Shown in pieces: positions 18,838-28,564 of a stretch of 59,777 nt of DNA. A program made the translations under genes and the position numbers. Below the pieces are notes generated by a model. The model was not told where the DNA came from, did no database searches, and saw only the letters and a program-made list of their open reading frames with translations. Positions within the stretch are counted from its first letter, which is position 1; each line of letters starts with the position of its first letter. This DNA is from an uncultured Actinomycetes bacterium (GTDB lineage: Bacteria; Actinomycetota; Thermoleophilia; RBG-16-64-13), in contig CAKZRW010000007.1 of assembly GCA_937148845.1 (NCBI GenBank), positions 1-59,777 of the forward strand, written 5' to 3'.

Positions 18838-18960
18838 GGAAGGATCGCAGCTATAGTCCGCTTACCTTTTTCCAGGCGGCGTCCCCCGGGACCGGGTAGT
18901 GGCAGAAAACGCCGCCTGCTCCCCCTCAAGCCGGGCCCTCTACGCCGAGCCATCATCACG

Positions 18961-21672
18961 GTGGTGTGCCTCCTCATCCTTTACGGCTTGTTTGCCGCGT
19001 TTTCCCGAGTGTGGACCGAACACCTTTGGTACGCGGAAGTCGGCTACACCAATGTCCTCTGGACCCCGTGGCTGGCGCGCTTCCTGGTGGGCCTCTTTTT
19101 CGCAGTCGTGTTCTTCGCCATTTTCTATGGCAGCCTCTGGGCGGCCCGCAGGCTTACCCGGCGCTTACTCGGCGGAAGCCAGGCAGCCCCGGCAGAGTTT
19201 TTCGAGACGCGGCGCCGACGCTGGCCAGCGCTCCTCCTTCTGGCAGGGGCCTTGGTGGCAGCGCTCATCATCGGCATCATCTACGGGGGACGCTGGGAGC
19301 AAGTGCTTCTCTTCCTTCAGCGCACCGACTTTGGCTACGTAGACCCGATCTTTGGTAAGGATGCCTCCTTCTTCGTCTTCACACTGCCGGTCTGGCGCAC
19401 CCTCGTGGACTTCGTGGGTCTCAGTCTCTTCTTCACCCTTATCGCCACCGCCTCCGTTTACGCGGCTGACCGGGCCTTCGTACTCACCAATACCCAGAAG
19501 GTCAGGCTCGCCCCCCACGTAAAGGCCCATCTCTCGGTGCTGGTGGCCCTTCTCCTCGTGGCTAAAGCAGGAGACTACCTGCTCCAGACCTGGTCGCTGG
19601 CCTATTCCGAACGCGGCGTGGTTTTCGGCGCTAGCTATGCCGACGTGCATGCCTCGCTCCCTGTGCTCCGTTTCTTGGCCGTGATCTCGCTGGTAGCGGC
19701 CGCTATCTTCCTGGTGAACGTACGCAACAAGGGTTGGCGCTTGCCGGCCATCGCTCTTCTCGTCATGGTTCTGGCTTGGGCCATCGGCGGTAAGGCCTAC
19801 CCCGCCTTGGTCCAGCAGTACAAGGTCGCTCCGAACGAGATCCAAGCGGAATCTCCCTACATAAGCAACAACATCCAGGCCACTCGTTTCGCTTTCGGAC
19901 TCGCGGAGATCGCCCATATACCTTTTGCTGCCAGGACCGGACTGACTGCAGACCTCGTGCGGGCCAATGCAGTGACTCTGAAGAGCGTCAGACTGTGGGA
20001 ACCCCGGCCAGCCCTCTCGACCTATTCCCAGATACAGGCCATCCGGCTCTACTATTCGTTCACGGACGTGGACGTGGACCGCTACTATGTGAACGGAGAG
20101 TACCGCCAAGTCCTGATCAGCGCGCGGGAACTCGACCAAAGTCGCCTACAACCGCAATCTCGCACCTGGATCAACGAGCACCTCGTTTACACCCACGGTT
20201 ACGGCTTGGTGGTCAGTCCGGTGAACGAGGCGGCAGGAGATGGTCTACCGGTCCTTTGGCTCAAAGACATCCCACCCCGCGGGCAGACCGATCTGCAGAT
20301 CACCCGTCCCGAGGTCTACTACGGGGAGCTTGGCAACGAATACGTGGTAGTAGGGACTAAGACGCCGGAATTCGATTACCCCGTCTCCGAGGGTAACGAG
20401 TATTCCGCCTATCAAGGGAAAGGCGGGGTCGAGCTGAGCAACTTCTTGCGCCGTCTGGCCTATGGCTTGCGCTTTGGCACGGCCAAATTGCTCATGTCGG
20501 ACTCGATCACCAAGAACTCGCGCATCATGTACCGCAGGACTGTAATGGAGAGAGCCAAGGCCTTGGCTCCCTTTCTTTCTTACGATCCCGACCCTTACCC
20601 GGTGATCCGCAAAGACGGGTCTCTGTGCTGGGTCATGGACGCCTATACCACCTCCGGCCGGTTTCCCCAATCCCAACCCAGCGATCGCGGCTTCAACTAC
20701 ATCCGCAATGCCGTCAAGGTGGTCGTCGACGCTTATGACGGTAAGGTCACTTTCTATCAAGTGGACGCCCAGGACCCCATAGCCACAGCCTGGGGAAATA
20801 TCTTCCCTGGCCTTTTCACCCCCGGCGAGCAGATGCCTCAGGATCTGCGCGCCCACCTTCGCTACCCCGAGGAGATGTTCGACACACAGGCCGCCATGCT
20901 CCGGCTTTACCACATGACAGACGCGACCCTCTTCTACAACAAGGAAGACGCTTGGGATATCCCTACCGAGATCTACGCCCGCGAGCAGGTTCCTGTGGTG
21001 CCCTACTACGAGATGCTGGCTCTGCCCGGCAGCAAGGAGCCAGAATTCGCCCTTCTCATACCCTTCACTCCCCTCGGCAAGGAGAACATGACCTCTCTTC
21101 TGGTGGCCCGCCAGGACGGCGAGCACTACGGTGAGCTACTCCTCCTCGACTTGCCCAGAGACTCCCTGGTGTTCGGACCGGCTCAGATCGAAGCCCGCAT
21201 AACCAATCAGCCGGACATCTCCGCACAGCTCACCTTGTGGGACCAAGCCGGGAGCCAGGTGATCCGCGGTAATCTGCTGGTCGTTCCCATCGGCGATTCG
21301 CTCATGTATTTCGAACCCCTCTACCTCCAGGCCGAGAAAAGCTCCATCCCCGAGCTGGCCCGGGTGATCGTTGCCCATGGCGACCAGGTGGTCATGGCCC
21401 CGACTCTAGACGAAGCCCTGAGCCAGCTTGTCGGAGAACCGATCGCTCTGAGCGGACCAGCCGCCGGAGCTTATCAGCCTGACGGCAGCCCACCGGCGGT
21501 CGGCCCCGTCCTGCCCACTGATCCTGCGGCCCTCCTGGCTCTGGCAGAGCGCCTTTACGCTGACGCACTGGAGGCGCAGCGGACCGGCGACCGCACTCGG
21601 TACGAAGAGGCTACGAGGGAGCTGGGGAGGGTCCTGACCGCTTTGACTGCTGCGCTCCAGTCGCAGCCCTGA
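18961..21672 (+). CDS. UPF0182 family integral membrane protein
   Basis: This is a large protein (at least 903 residues) of unknown function. The N-terminal third holds about seven transmembrane helices with the typical WTEHLWYAEVGYTNVLWTPWLARF and DFGYVDPIFGKDASFFVFTLP; the rest is a large extracytoplasmic domain with FLRRLAYGLRFGTAKLLMSD and YDPDPYPVI. The GTG at 18961 is only the first standard start. The frame is open back to the preceding stop at 18835-18837, and a basic stretch (RRAIIT just before) continues the first membrane helix upstream. The true start may therefore be a non-standard codon near 18855. It ends 16 bp from the convergent protease gene. Confidence 0.92.
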   Translation: MVCLLILYGLFAAFSRVWTEHLWYAEVGYTNVLWTPWLARFLVGLFFAVVFFAIFYGSLWAARRLTRRLLGGSQAAPAEFFETRRRRWPALLLLAGALVAALIIGIIYGGRWEQVLLFLQRTDFGYVDPIFGKDASFFVFTLPVWRTLVDFVGLSLFFTLIATASVYAADRAFVLTNTQKVRLAPHVKAHLSVLVALLLVAKAGDYLLQTWSLAYSERGVVFGASYADVHASLPVLRFLAVISLVAAAIFLVNVRNKGWRLPAIALLVMVLAWAIGGKAYPALVQQYKVAPNEIQAESPYISNNIQATRFAFGLAEIAHIPFAARTGLTADLVRANAVTLKSVRLWEPRPALSTYSQIQAIRLYYSFTDVDVDRYYVNGEYRQVLISARELDQSRLQPQSRTWINEHLVYTHGYGLVVSPVNEAAGDGLPVLWLKDIPPRGQTDLQITRPEVYYGELGNEYVVVGTKTPEFDYPVSEGNEYSAYQGKGGVELSNFLRRLAYGLRFGTAKLLMSDSITKNSRIMYRRTVMERAKALAPFLSYDPDPYPVIRKDGSLCWVMDAYTTSGRFPQSQPSDRGFNYIRNAVKVVVDAYDGKVTFYQVDAQDPIATAWGNIFPGLFTPGEQMPQDLRAHLRYPEEMFDTQAAMLRLYHMTDATLFYNKEDAWDIPTEIYAREQVPVVPYYEMLALPGSKEPEFALLIPFTPLGKENMTSLLVARQDGEHYGELLLLDLPRDSLVFGPAQIEARITNQPDISAQLTLWDQAGSQVIRGNLLVVPIGDSLMYFEPLYLQAEKSSIPELARVIVAHGDQVVMAPTLDEALSQLVGEPIALSGPAAGAYQPDGSPPAVGPVLPTDPAALLALAERLYADALEAQRTGDRTRYEEATRELGRVLTALTAALQSQP

Positions 21673-21688
21673 CCTTGCACGAGTCGGT

Positions 21689-22915
21689 TCACGAGTCGCC
21701 GAAGTCCAAGGGGCTGCCAAACTCGGCATCCCCATCGTCGGTCTCCGTCTTTCTCCTCGCCCGTCTGAGGGAAGGTTCCACCGGAGCCACCCGGCGCAGC
21801 AGTTCCCGACCCCCCGCAGAGAGCAACGAATACACCTCGGACAGGTCGTCCAGGGAAAGCATTCCCACCAGTGTGCCCTGGTCGACCACCGGAACAGCCT
21901 TCAGGTTGCCCGCTCGCATCTTGTTCAGCACCTCTGTCACGTCGTCTTCGAGGCCAACGCGCGGAAAATCAGTACGCATCGCCTCTGCCACGGGATGATC
22001 GGGGCCGAAGCGACCCAGGGCCGCGATCAGACGGTCCCGGGTCAATATGCCTTCCAGGTCACCGCGCCAAGTCACCACAGGGAAATCGGCCTGATAGGTG
22101 TGGAACAGGCGCGCGGCCACCTCCCCCAAGGTCTGTCCCCGACGCACCACGTGGACGTGAGGGTTGACAACATGCTTGACCTTGAGCTGCCTGAGTACCC
22201 GCTGCACCTCACCCTGAAGGCCCTCGCCCTGGGCTCCAAAGAAGATGAAGATGGCGACCAGGATCAGAATGAGCCCACCGCCAAAAAAACCATACACAGC
22301 CATGGCTACTGCCAGGACCTGGCCTACGACCACCGCGATGTGAGTAGCCCGCGCCCGGTCCATCCGCAAGGCCAAGATGGCCCGGAACACGCGACCGCCG
22401 TCCAGGGGGAAGGCCGGCAGCAGGTTGAAAAGCGCGAGCAGCCAGTTGACCACCAGGATGTAAGCATAGGCCCCCGTCAGGCTCCGCCCCAACAGCAGCT
22501 CCCCGAAGAACGTGGACAGAGACTGTCCGCCCCAGTCGATCACCAAGGGCGAGAGCCCGAGCATCACTACTCCGATCACGACATTGGAGAGGGGGCCAGC
22601 GGCAGAAATGGCCAGCTCCTTACGCGGCTCCTCCGGGATCTCCTCCATCGCAGCCACGCCCCCTATGGGCAGGAGGGTTATGCTGCGGACAGCCACGCCG
22701 TAATGCTGGGCGACTCGAGAGTGGGTCAACTCGTGGATTGCCACGAGGGCGAATAGAAGTATGACCAGGAGCACGCCATAGAGGGCGCCGAGGACCCCGC
22801 CGGGTTCTTGGACTACGCCCCAGATGTAGGCAAAATAAGCGACAATAAAGGCGAACGTCACGTGGACGCGCACGTCGATGCCGAAGGCTCGGAAGATTCT
22901 GAAAGATAGTCGCAT
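21689..22915 (-). CDS. Site-2-type M50 metalloprotease with two CBS domains
   Basis: This membrane zinc protease of about 408 residues belongs to the SpoIVFB/Rip3-like group that performs regulated intramembrane proteolysis. The active site is LVAIHELTHSRVAQHYGV (HExxH), with the third ligand region NLLPAFPLDGGRVFRA. Five to six membrane helices precede two CBS domains (about residues 235-370), which usually sense adenine nucleotides. The C-terminal tail is acidic. The ATG at 22915 has AAGGAG upstream. It is divergent from hsp20, hinting at a link to envelope or heat stress, though this is inference. Confidence 0.92.
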   Translation of the reverse strand: MRLSFRIFRAFGIDVRVHVTFAFIVAYFAYIWGVVQEPGGVLGALYGVLLVILLFALVAIHELTHSRVAQHYGVAVRSITLLPIGGVAAMEEIPEEPRKELAISAAGPLSNVVIGVVMLGLSPLVIDWGGQSLSTFFGELLLGRSLTGAYAYILVVNWLLALFNLLPAFPLDGGRVFRAILALRMDRARATHIAVVVGQVLAVAMAVYGFFGGGLILILVAIFIFFGAQGEGLQGEVQRVLRQLKVKHVVNPHVHVVRRGQTLGEVAARLFHTYQADFPVVTWRGDLEGILTRDRLIAALGRFGPDHPVAEAMRTDFPRVGLEDDVTEVLNKMRAGNLKAVPVVDQGTLVGMLSLDDLSEVYSLLSAGGRELLRRVAPVEPSLRRARRKTETDDGDAEFGSPLDFGDS

Positions 22916-22996
22916 CGGGCTCCTTTTTCCCCGTTGAGGCAGGAGCGAAACTCGCCCGCTCCGAATTCGGTTTGCGCGAGCGCCCGCGGGGAGATA

Positions 22997-23014
22997 TCTA
23001 AGGAAGGGCTTAGA
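22997..23014. promoter_or_regulatory. Short inverted repeat in the protease/hsp20 divergent region
   Basis: TCTAAG and CTTAGA flank a 6-bp spacer, 30 bp upstream of the hsp20 start. It could be an operator for the heat-shock operon. No CIRCE or HAIR element was seen in the 128-bp intergenic gap. Confidence 0.3.
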
Positions 23015-23043
23015 GAAACACGACCGAGAGGGTAGGTCCTGCA

Positions 23044-23520
23044 GTGGAAGCGAAGAACAAGCCCCCACGCTCTCAGCCTGGCGGACCGCAGAGCCGGGGC
23101 ATAGACAGTGTGTTTTTCGAGATGCTGAGAACGGAGAGGGTCACGCGGATGGGAAGAACCGTGTTCCGCCCCAACGCGGACGTCTACTTCGACAGTCGCA
23201 AGGACGCTGTGGTGGTCAGATTCGATCTGGCCGGGATCGACCCCGAGCAAGTGGATCTGGAAGTGGATGAGACCGCCCTGCGTATATCCGGGGTCCGTTC
23301 CGACCAACGACACCGCGACGCGGTTTATCACCAGGTGGAGATAGCTTACGGTCCCTTTGAACGTGTCGTGCCTCTTCCTCCCGGTATCGATCCCGCTCGC
23401 GCCACTGCCGATTACTCTCATGGCTACCTCGAGGTCGTCCTGCCCATGAAACCGCGGCCAGAGCGCAAACGGATCGCCATCGAGCAGAAAGAGGAGCGAC
23501 CAGGAGGGGAGTGCCGATGA
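23044..23520 (+). CDS. Hsp20 family small heat-shock protein
   Basis: This 158-residue alpha-crystallin-type chaperone holds unfolding proteins in solution. It has an N-terminal tail, then the alpha-crystallin domain: FRPNADVYFDSRKDAVVVRFDLAGIDPEQVDLEV, LRISGVR, YGPFERVVPLPPGIDPARATADYSHGYLEVVLPM. The start is GTG at 23044. Its stop overlaps the lon start (ATGA), so the chaperone and the protease are co-translated. Confidence 0.93.
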   Translation: MEAKNKPPRSQPGGPQSRGIDSVFFEMLRTERVTRMGRTVFRPNADVYFDSRKDAVVVRFDLAGIDPEQVDLEVDETALRISGVRSDQRHRDAVYHQVEIAYGPFERVVPLPPGIDPARATADYSHGYLEVVLPMKPRPERKRIAIEQKEERPGGECR

Positions 23521-26000
23521 GCACGCGCGAGACCGGCGGGGGTCCCTTCTTGAGCAAACCCGAGGAGGACCAGAACCGGAGTTTCTCCGCAGCCGGGACC
23601 GATTTCATTCTGGTGTCCCGGGAGGAAGGTGCGGAGGCTCAGGCAGCGAAGCCGATGACTCTTCCCATTCTGCCCTTGAAGGACACGGTGGTCTTCCCTG
23701 ACACCATGATGCCCCTGGCGGTCGGGCAGCCGCGTTCGATCGCTCTGATCGATGACATTCTGCGAGGAGACCGCCAGGTAGGTTTGGTGGCAGCCAAGAA
23801 CGCAGAAATCGAGGTTCCCGGTCCAGAGGACGTGCATCGCGTGGGGGTGCTCAGCACCATCCAGAAGATGGTCAAGGCACCGGACGGTACTCTGCGCATC
23901 ATAGCCCAGGGAGTGAAGCGCATCGTCATAGAGCGTTTCGTGGCCGAGCAACCCTATCTGGTAGCTGAGGTACGCGACCTGCCCGACAAAGTGACCCCGG
24001 GGACGGAGTTGGAAGCTCTCCAGCGCAACCTGGTCGCCGTCTATACCCGCATCATCCAGCTGGTGCCCTATCTCCCAGACGAGTTGGAGATGGCTGCTGC
24101 TAATATCGAAGACCCGGCAGCCCTGGGCTACTTCATCGCCTCCACCATGAGACTCAAGACCGAGGAGAAGCAGGAGCTGCTCGAAGAAGTCGACGTGTCC
24201 AAGCGCCTTCGCCGGCTCACTGCGCTCATGAATCGAGAACTCGAGGTCCTGGAGCTGGGTAGCAAGATCCAGAACCAGGTGCAGTCGGAGATGGAGAAAA
24301 GCCAGCGCGAATACGTGCTCCGACAGCAACTGAAGGCCATCCAGGCAGAGTTGGGAGAGGTAGACGAGACCCAGGCCGAGATCAACGAGCTGCGGGAGCG
24401 CATCGAAAAAGCGGCTCTGCCCGAAGAAGTCGACAAGCAAGCCCGACGCGAGCTGGATCGCTTGTCCAAGCTGCCCCCGGCAGCAGCCGAATATGGGGTC
24501 ATCCGCACGTATCTCGACTGGATACTGTCGCTGCCCTGGTCGGTCACCACCACTGACAACCTGGACATTGCCCATGCGCGGGCGGTGCTGGACGAGGACC
24601 ACTATGACCTCGAGGACGTCAAGGACCGTATTCTCGAGTTTCTCGCCGTTCAGAAGTTGAAGAGCGAGGTCACCGGTCCCATCCTGTGCTTCGTCGGGCC
24701 ACCTGGCGTAGGCAAGACCAGCCTCGGCAAGAGCATCGCCCGGGCCATGGGGCGGAAGTTCATCCGCATCAGCGTAGGCGGTGTCCGCGACGAGTCCGAG
24801 ATCAGAGGCCATCGCCGCACTTACGTGGGAGCGATGCCCGGGACCATCATCCGGGCCATCCGGGATGCCGGCAGCAGCAACCCGGTCTTCATGATTGACG
24901 AAATCGACAAGATGGGGGCCGACTGGCGGGGAGACCCCTCCAGTGCCATGCTGGAAGTCCTTGACCCGGAGCAGAACGCCACTTTCCGCGACCATTACCT
25001 GGATCTGCCGTTCGACCTCTCCCGGGTCATGTTCGTGTGCACGGCGAATATGCTCGATACCATCCCGGGACCTCTGCGGGACCGCATGGAGATCATCTCC
25101 ATCGCCGGTTACACAGAAGAGGACAAGCTGCACATAGCCCGCCGCTATCTCTTGCCGCGGCAGCTGGAGCGCAACGGCCTGAAGGAGAACCAACTCACCA
25201 TCACCGACGAGGCGCTGCGGCTCATCATCGAGAACTACACCCACGAAGCCGGCGTGCGCAATCTGGAGCGACAGATCGGCACCATCGCTCGCAAGTTCGC
25301 GCGCATGGTCGCCGAAGAGGGGCGGCGGCGCATGACGGTCACCGAGAAGGACGTGGTCAAGTTCCTCGGCCGCCAACGGGTTTTCCGAGAGACCAAACGC
25401 CGCACCAGCGAGCCGGGAGTGTCCACGGGCCTGGCTTGGACCCCCGCTGGCGGGGATATACTCTTCATCGAAGCCAGAGCTATGCCCGGCAGCGGGCGAC
25501 TCATCCTGACCGGGCAGCTGGGCGACGTCATGAAAGAGTCCGCCCAGGCCGCTCTTACCTACGTACGCAGCATCTCGGAGCGGCTGGGAGCCGAACCCGA
25601 CCTTTTCCAGAAACACGACATCCACGTGCACGTGCCTGCGGGAGCCATACCGAAGGACGGCCCCTCGGCCGGGGTGGCTATGGCGGTGGCTCTGGCTAGC
25701 ATGGTCTCGGGGAGACCGGTGGACCCCGACGCAGCTATGACCGGCGAGATCACGCTCACGGGTCAGGTCCTGCCGGTGGGAGGTATCAAAGAAAAGGTCC
25801 TGGCTGCCCGGGCCGCGGGTATCTCGAAGGTCTTGCTGCCCGACCGCAACCAGGCTGATGTGCAGGAGATCCGCGAAGAAGACCTGCTCAAAGGACTCCG
25901 CATCACTTACGTGAAGCACGTCGACGAGGTGCTGGCTAAGACGCTCACCCGCAGACCTAGGAGGGGAGCGGTCAACAATGGCGTCGCAGACACCAAGTAG
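23517..26000 (+). CDS. lon: ATP-dependent protease Lon
   Basis: Lon degrades misfolded and regulatory proteins. The 827-residue protein has an N-terminal substrate domain (LPILPLKDTVVFPDTMMPL) after an extension of about 45 residues, a coiled coil, an AAA+ module with Walker A GPPGVGKTSLGKS and Walker B FMIDEIDKMG, and a C-terminal Ser-Lys protease with KDGPSAGVAMAVAL and GGIKEKVLAA. The ATG at 23517 has GGAGGGG upstream and overlaps the hsp20 stop. A GTG two codons earlier is an alternative. It overlaps the archease gene by 23 bp. Confidence 0.97.
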   Translation: MSTRETGGGPFLSKPEEDQNRSFSAAGTDFILVSREEGAEAQAAKPMTLPILPLKDTVVFPDTMMPLAVGQPRSIALIDDILRGDRQVGLVAAKNAEIEVPGPEDVHRVGVLSTIQKMVKAPDGTLRIIAQGVKRIVIERFVAEQPYLVAEVRDLPDKVTPGTELEALQRNLVAVYTRIIQLVPYLPDELEMAAANIEDPAALGYFIASTMRLKTEEKQELLEEVDVSKRLRRLTALMNRELEVLELGSKIQNQVQSEMEKSQREYVLRQQLKAIQAELGEVDETQAEINELRERIEKAALPEEVDKQARRELDRLSKLPPAAAEYGVIRTYLDWILSLPWSVTTTDNLDIAHARAVLDEDHYDLEDVKDRILEFLAVQKLKSEVTGPILCFVGPPGVGKTSLGKSIARAMGRKFIRISVGGVRDESEIRGHRRTYVGAMPGTIIRAIRDAGSSNPVFMIDEIDKMGADWRGDPSSAMLEVLDPEQNATFRDHYLDLPFDLSRVMFVCTANMLDTIPGPLRDRMEIISIAGYTEEDKLHIARRYLLPRQLERNGLKENQLTITDEALRLIIENYTHEAGVRNLERQIGTIARKFARMVAEEGRRRMTVTEKDVVKFLGRQRVFRETKRRTSEPGVSTGLAWTPAGGDILFIEARAMPGSGRLILTGQLGDVMKESAQAALTYVRSISERLGAEPDLFQKHDIHVHVPAGAIPKDGPSAGVAMAVALASMVSGRPVDPDAAMTGEITLTGQVLPVGGIKEKVLAARAAGISKVLLPDRNQADVQEIREEDLLKGLRITYVKHVDEVLAKTLTRRPRRGAVNNGVADTK

Positions 26001-26460
26001 ACTATGGGGTCCGGCCCGGCGTGCACTGGCCTATCGGGAGTTGGAACACCCGGCCGATCTATTGCTCGAGATCCTGGGAGAGGATGTCGAGGAGCTCTTC
26101 GAGAACGCCCTGTTTGCCCTTTACGACGAGCTTGCCAAGCTGACCGGATTTGAACCGCGCGAGCAGGTCTCGCTGACCGCGGTAGGCCCTGACCTCGCTC
26201 ACACTTTGCGCGGGTTGCTGGCCGAAGCTCTCTACCGCTTTGACACTGAGGGCTTCGTGGCTAGGACGGGTAGAGTGCAAGTCACCGCAAACCAACAGGT
26301 GGACGTAGTGGCAGTACTCTGGGGAGAGAGGGCCGAGCCCTCGCGGCATGTCTTGACCACAGAGATAAAAGCAGTCACCTATCACCTCCTCACGGTGGAA
26401 AAGAGACCCGAGGGTGACGCCGGACCGGCCTGGCGGGCTACCGTCCTCTTCGACATCTAG
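25978..26460 (+). CDS. Archease (RtcB activator)
   Basis: Archease speeds guanylylation and turnover of the RNA ligase RtcB. The 160-residue protein has the family's early acidic motif in the form YRELEHPADLLLEILGED, the central DLAHTLRGLLAEALY, and the late TEIKAVTYHLLTVEK with a terminal FDI. It begins inside the lon gene and ends 17 bp before rtcB, making the archease-RtcB pair explicit. Confidence 0.92.
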   Translation: MASQTPSRLWGPARRALAYRELEHPADLLLEILGEDVEELFENALFALYDELAKLTGFEPREQVSLTAVGPDLAHTLRGLLAEALYRFDTEGFVARTGRVQVTANQQVDVVAVLWGERAEPSRHVLTTEIKAVTYHLLTVEKRPEGDAGPAWRATVLFDI

Positions 26461-26477
26461 AGGGAGGTTCGAGGACC

Positions 26478-27923
26478 ATGGAGAAGAAAGACTTGACCCG
26501 TCTTGACGAATGGACCTGGGAATTGCCCCAGAGCGGAGGAATGCGCGTACCCGGACGCATCTACGCTGACGACCAGTTGATCGAACAAGTCCTGCAGGAC
26601 CAGAGTCTGACCCAGGTGGCTAACGTCGCCCATCTTCCTGGCATCCTGTGCTGCTCGCTGGCCATGCCCGACATCCACTTCGGCTACGGCTTCCCCATCG
26701 GCGGTGTGGCAGCCTTCGCGGTGGAAGAGGGCGTGGTCTCCCCCGGGGGGGTGGGGTACGACATCAACTGCGGCTGCCGCCTGCTCGCCACGGATCTCAA
26801 GGTCGACGAGGTGAGAAGCGAGCTCAAGCGGCTGGTCGATCAGTTGTTCCGCGACGTTCCTTCCGGCGTGGGAGCAAGCGGCGCCATAGCCAAGCTGTCT
26901 CGGAAAGAATTGGAGCAGCTTCTTGAGGAAGGAGCAGCCTGGGCCGTGAAGCGAGGGTACGGCTCCGCTGAGGACCTAGAGAGGACCGAGGACCACGGAG
27001 CCCTGCCAGGAGCCGACCCGGCCGCGGTGAGCGATCGGGCCTACGCGCGCGGCCTGGACCAGGTCGGAACTCTCGGTTCGGGCAACCATTTCTTGGAGCT
27101 GCAGGTAGTCGACAGGGTCTTCGATGCTGAGGCGGCCAAGGCTTTCGGACTCTGGGAAGGTCAGCTCGCCCTCATGGTGCACTGCGGGAGTCGCGGTCTC
27201 GGCTACCAGATCTGCGACGACTACTTGGTGGTCATGGCGGAAGCCGCTCGCAAGTACCGCATTGAGCTGCCCGACCGGCAATTGGTCTGCGCTCCCGTGT
27301 CGTCCCCAGAAGGACAAGCTTACTTGGCGGCAATGGCCTGTGCCGCCAACTATGCCTGGGCCAACCGTCAAATGATCATGCATCTGGTCGAGCAGGCTTT
27401 GTTGCGTGCTCTACGCATCTCGCCGCAGACCTTGGGTCTGCGCCTTGTCTATGATGTGGCGCACAACATCGCCAAACTCGAGACCCACGAAGTAGAAGGA
27501 CGGCCCGTGGCTGCCTGCGTGCACCGGAAGGGCGCGACCCGGGCCTTCGGCCCGGGTCGCCAGGAAGTCCCCGCCGAGTACAGGGAGATAGGCCAACCGG
27601 TCCTCATCCCGGGCGATATGGGAACGGCTTCCTTCGTTTGCAGGGGTACTGAAGAGGCGATGCGCCGGACCTTCGGCTCCACTTGTCACGGTGCGGGTCG
27701 GGTGCTGAGTCGCTCCCAAGCCCTCAAACGCGCCCGCGGCCGGTCTATCGACCGTGAGCTGGCGGCCGCTGGAATCCTGGTCCGCTCTCAGGGTCCCAAG
27801 ACTCTGGGCGAGGAGATGCCCGAAGCCTACAAAGACGTAGAGCGAGTGGTCTCGGTCATGCACGGGGCCGGCATCTCCCCTAAGGTGGCCCGCCTGCGCC
27901 CCCTGGGTGTGGTCAAGGGGTGA
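26478..27923 (+). CDS. rtcB: RNA-splicing ligase RtcB
   Basis: RtcB joins 2',3'-cyclic-phosphate or 3'-phosphate RNA ends to 5'-hydroxyl ends using GTP and Mn2+. The 481-residue protein has AMPDIHFGYGFPIGGVAA, the metal-binding Cys in GYDINCGCRL, GSGNHFLEL, HCGSRGLGYQI, YDVAHNIAK, HRKGATRAF and the guanylylated-His region GSTCHGAGRVLSR. A GGGAGG site precedes the ATG. In bacteria RtcB is linked to tRNA or rRNA damage repair; co-transcription with Lon and Hsp20 suggests a stress-response role here. Confidence 0.96.
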   Translation: MEKKDLTRLDEWTWELPQSGGMRVPGRIYADDQLIEQVLQDQSLTQVANVAHLPGILCCSLAMPDIHFGYGFPIGGVAAFAVEEGVVSPGGVGYDINCGCRLLATDLKVDEVRSELKRLVDQLFRDVPSGVGASGAIAKLSRKELEQLLEEGAAWAVKRGYGSAEDLERTEDHGALPGADPAAVSDRAYARGLDQVGTLGSGNHFLELQVVDRVFDAEAAKAFGLWEGQLALMVHCGSRGLGYQICDDYLVVMAEAARKYRIELPDRQLVCAPVSSPEGQAYLAAMACAANYAWANRQMIMHLVEQALLRALRISPQTLGLRLVYDVAHNIAKLETHEVEGRPVAACVHRKGATRAFGPGRQEVPAEYREIGQPVLIPGDMGTASFVCRGTEEAMRRTFGSTCHGAGRVLSRSQALKRARGRSIDRELAAAGILVRSQGPKTLGEEMPEAYKDVERVVSVMHGAGISPKVARLRPLGVVKG

Positions 27924-27982
27924 AAGTAAGAGCAGCTCAGACCAGTCCGAGGCACCCGTCCAAACCGGCCTAGAGCAGCAGC

Positions 27983-28483
27983 TTAGACCGGTTTCGAATC
28001 CGTCGCTTCCGAGGGCACGGGAGCTTGATCTGCGTCTGCTGCCGGGTCTTTGCTGCCTCGGGTCTTGCGCATAACTGCAGCCCGCCGCAGTCTGGCGCCC
28101 TCCCGCACCGGCAGCGATTCGCTGAGCTTCACCAGCACATCCGGAGGTACCCGGTCCTTAAGAGCCTCCATGACGGCCCGCACGGCTCGGGCTGCTTCTT
28201 CCTTGGCCTGATAAGATCCCGCTTTTTGCACTGCCTGCAGCAAGGCTTCCACTTGGTCTCTGACCGCTCGACCCTTGTCAGCCAAGAGGTCGTGCACGGA
28301 GAAACTCATCTTGAACTCGAGCCTGTCGCTGCGCTTGATGTGGGCGACCCTCTGCAAGACCCTGAGCAACCCACCCCAGACCAGGCGGCTGGGACCCAGC
28401 CTGCGCCGCCTCCGCAGACGCGGCCGCGGACCCGCGATGGCTGCCCCGGAACCACTATTGTGTATGGGCACTCCCCTACTCAT
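27983..28483 (-). CDS. Hypothetical helical protein, DUF2267-like C-terminal half
   Basis: This is a 166-residue protein with a basic, low-complexity N-terminus (residues 1-58), a helical region with KAGSYQAKEEAARAVRAVMEALKDRVPPDVLVKLSESLPV (about residues 90-130), and an Ala/Asp/Pro-rich tail. The helical part recalls one repeat of DUF2267 (ravlxxLxxRLpxxxxxxLaxqLP). The ATG at 28483 has GGAAGAG upstream; an ATG at 28309 would drop the N-terminal part. It lies downstream of the AMMECR1 gene. Confidence 0.6.
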   Translation of the reverse strand: MSRGVPIHNSGSGAAIAGPRPRLRRRRRLGPSRLVWGGLLRVLQRVAHIKRSDRLEFKMSFSVHDLLADKGRAVRDQVEALLQAVQKAGSYQAKEEAARAVRAVMEALKDRVPPDVLVKLSESLPVREGARLRRAAVMRKTRGSKDPAADADQAPVPSEATDSKPV

Positions 28484-28564
28484 GATAGTCTCTTCCCGAG
28501 TACTTCAGGCACAGCTTGATGATACAGCAGCTACCGCCCCCTGCCCACCGGGGTCCGTCCCCAC

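Noticed and set aside
23424-25919. A very long open frame on the minus strand, antisense to lon
   Set aside because: Lon is unambiguous on the plus strand. The antisense frame is rich in His, Asp, Leu and Gly as expected from reverse GC-rich codons and has no coherent domain.
27534-27560. 12-bp perfect inverted repeat inside rtcB
   Set aside because: It encodes the conserved GATRAFGPG region of RtcB, so the symmetry is explained by constrained codons rather than an inserted element.
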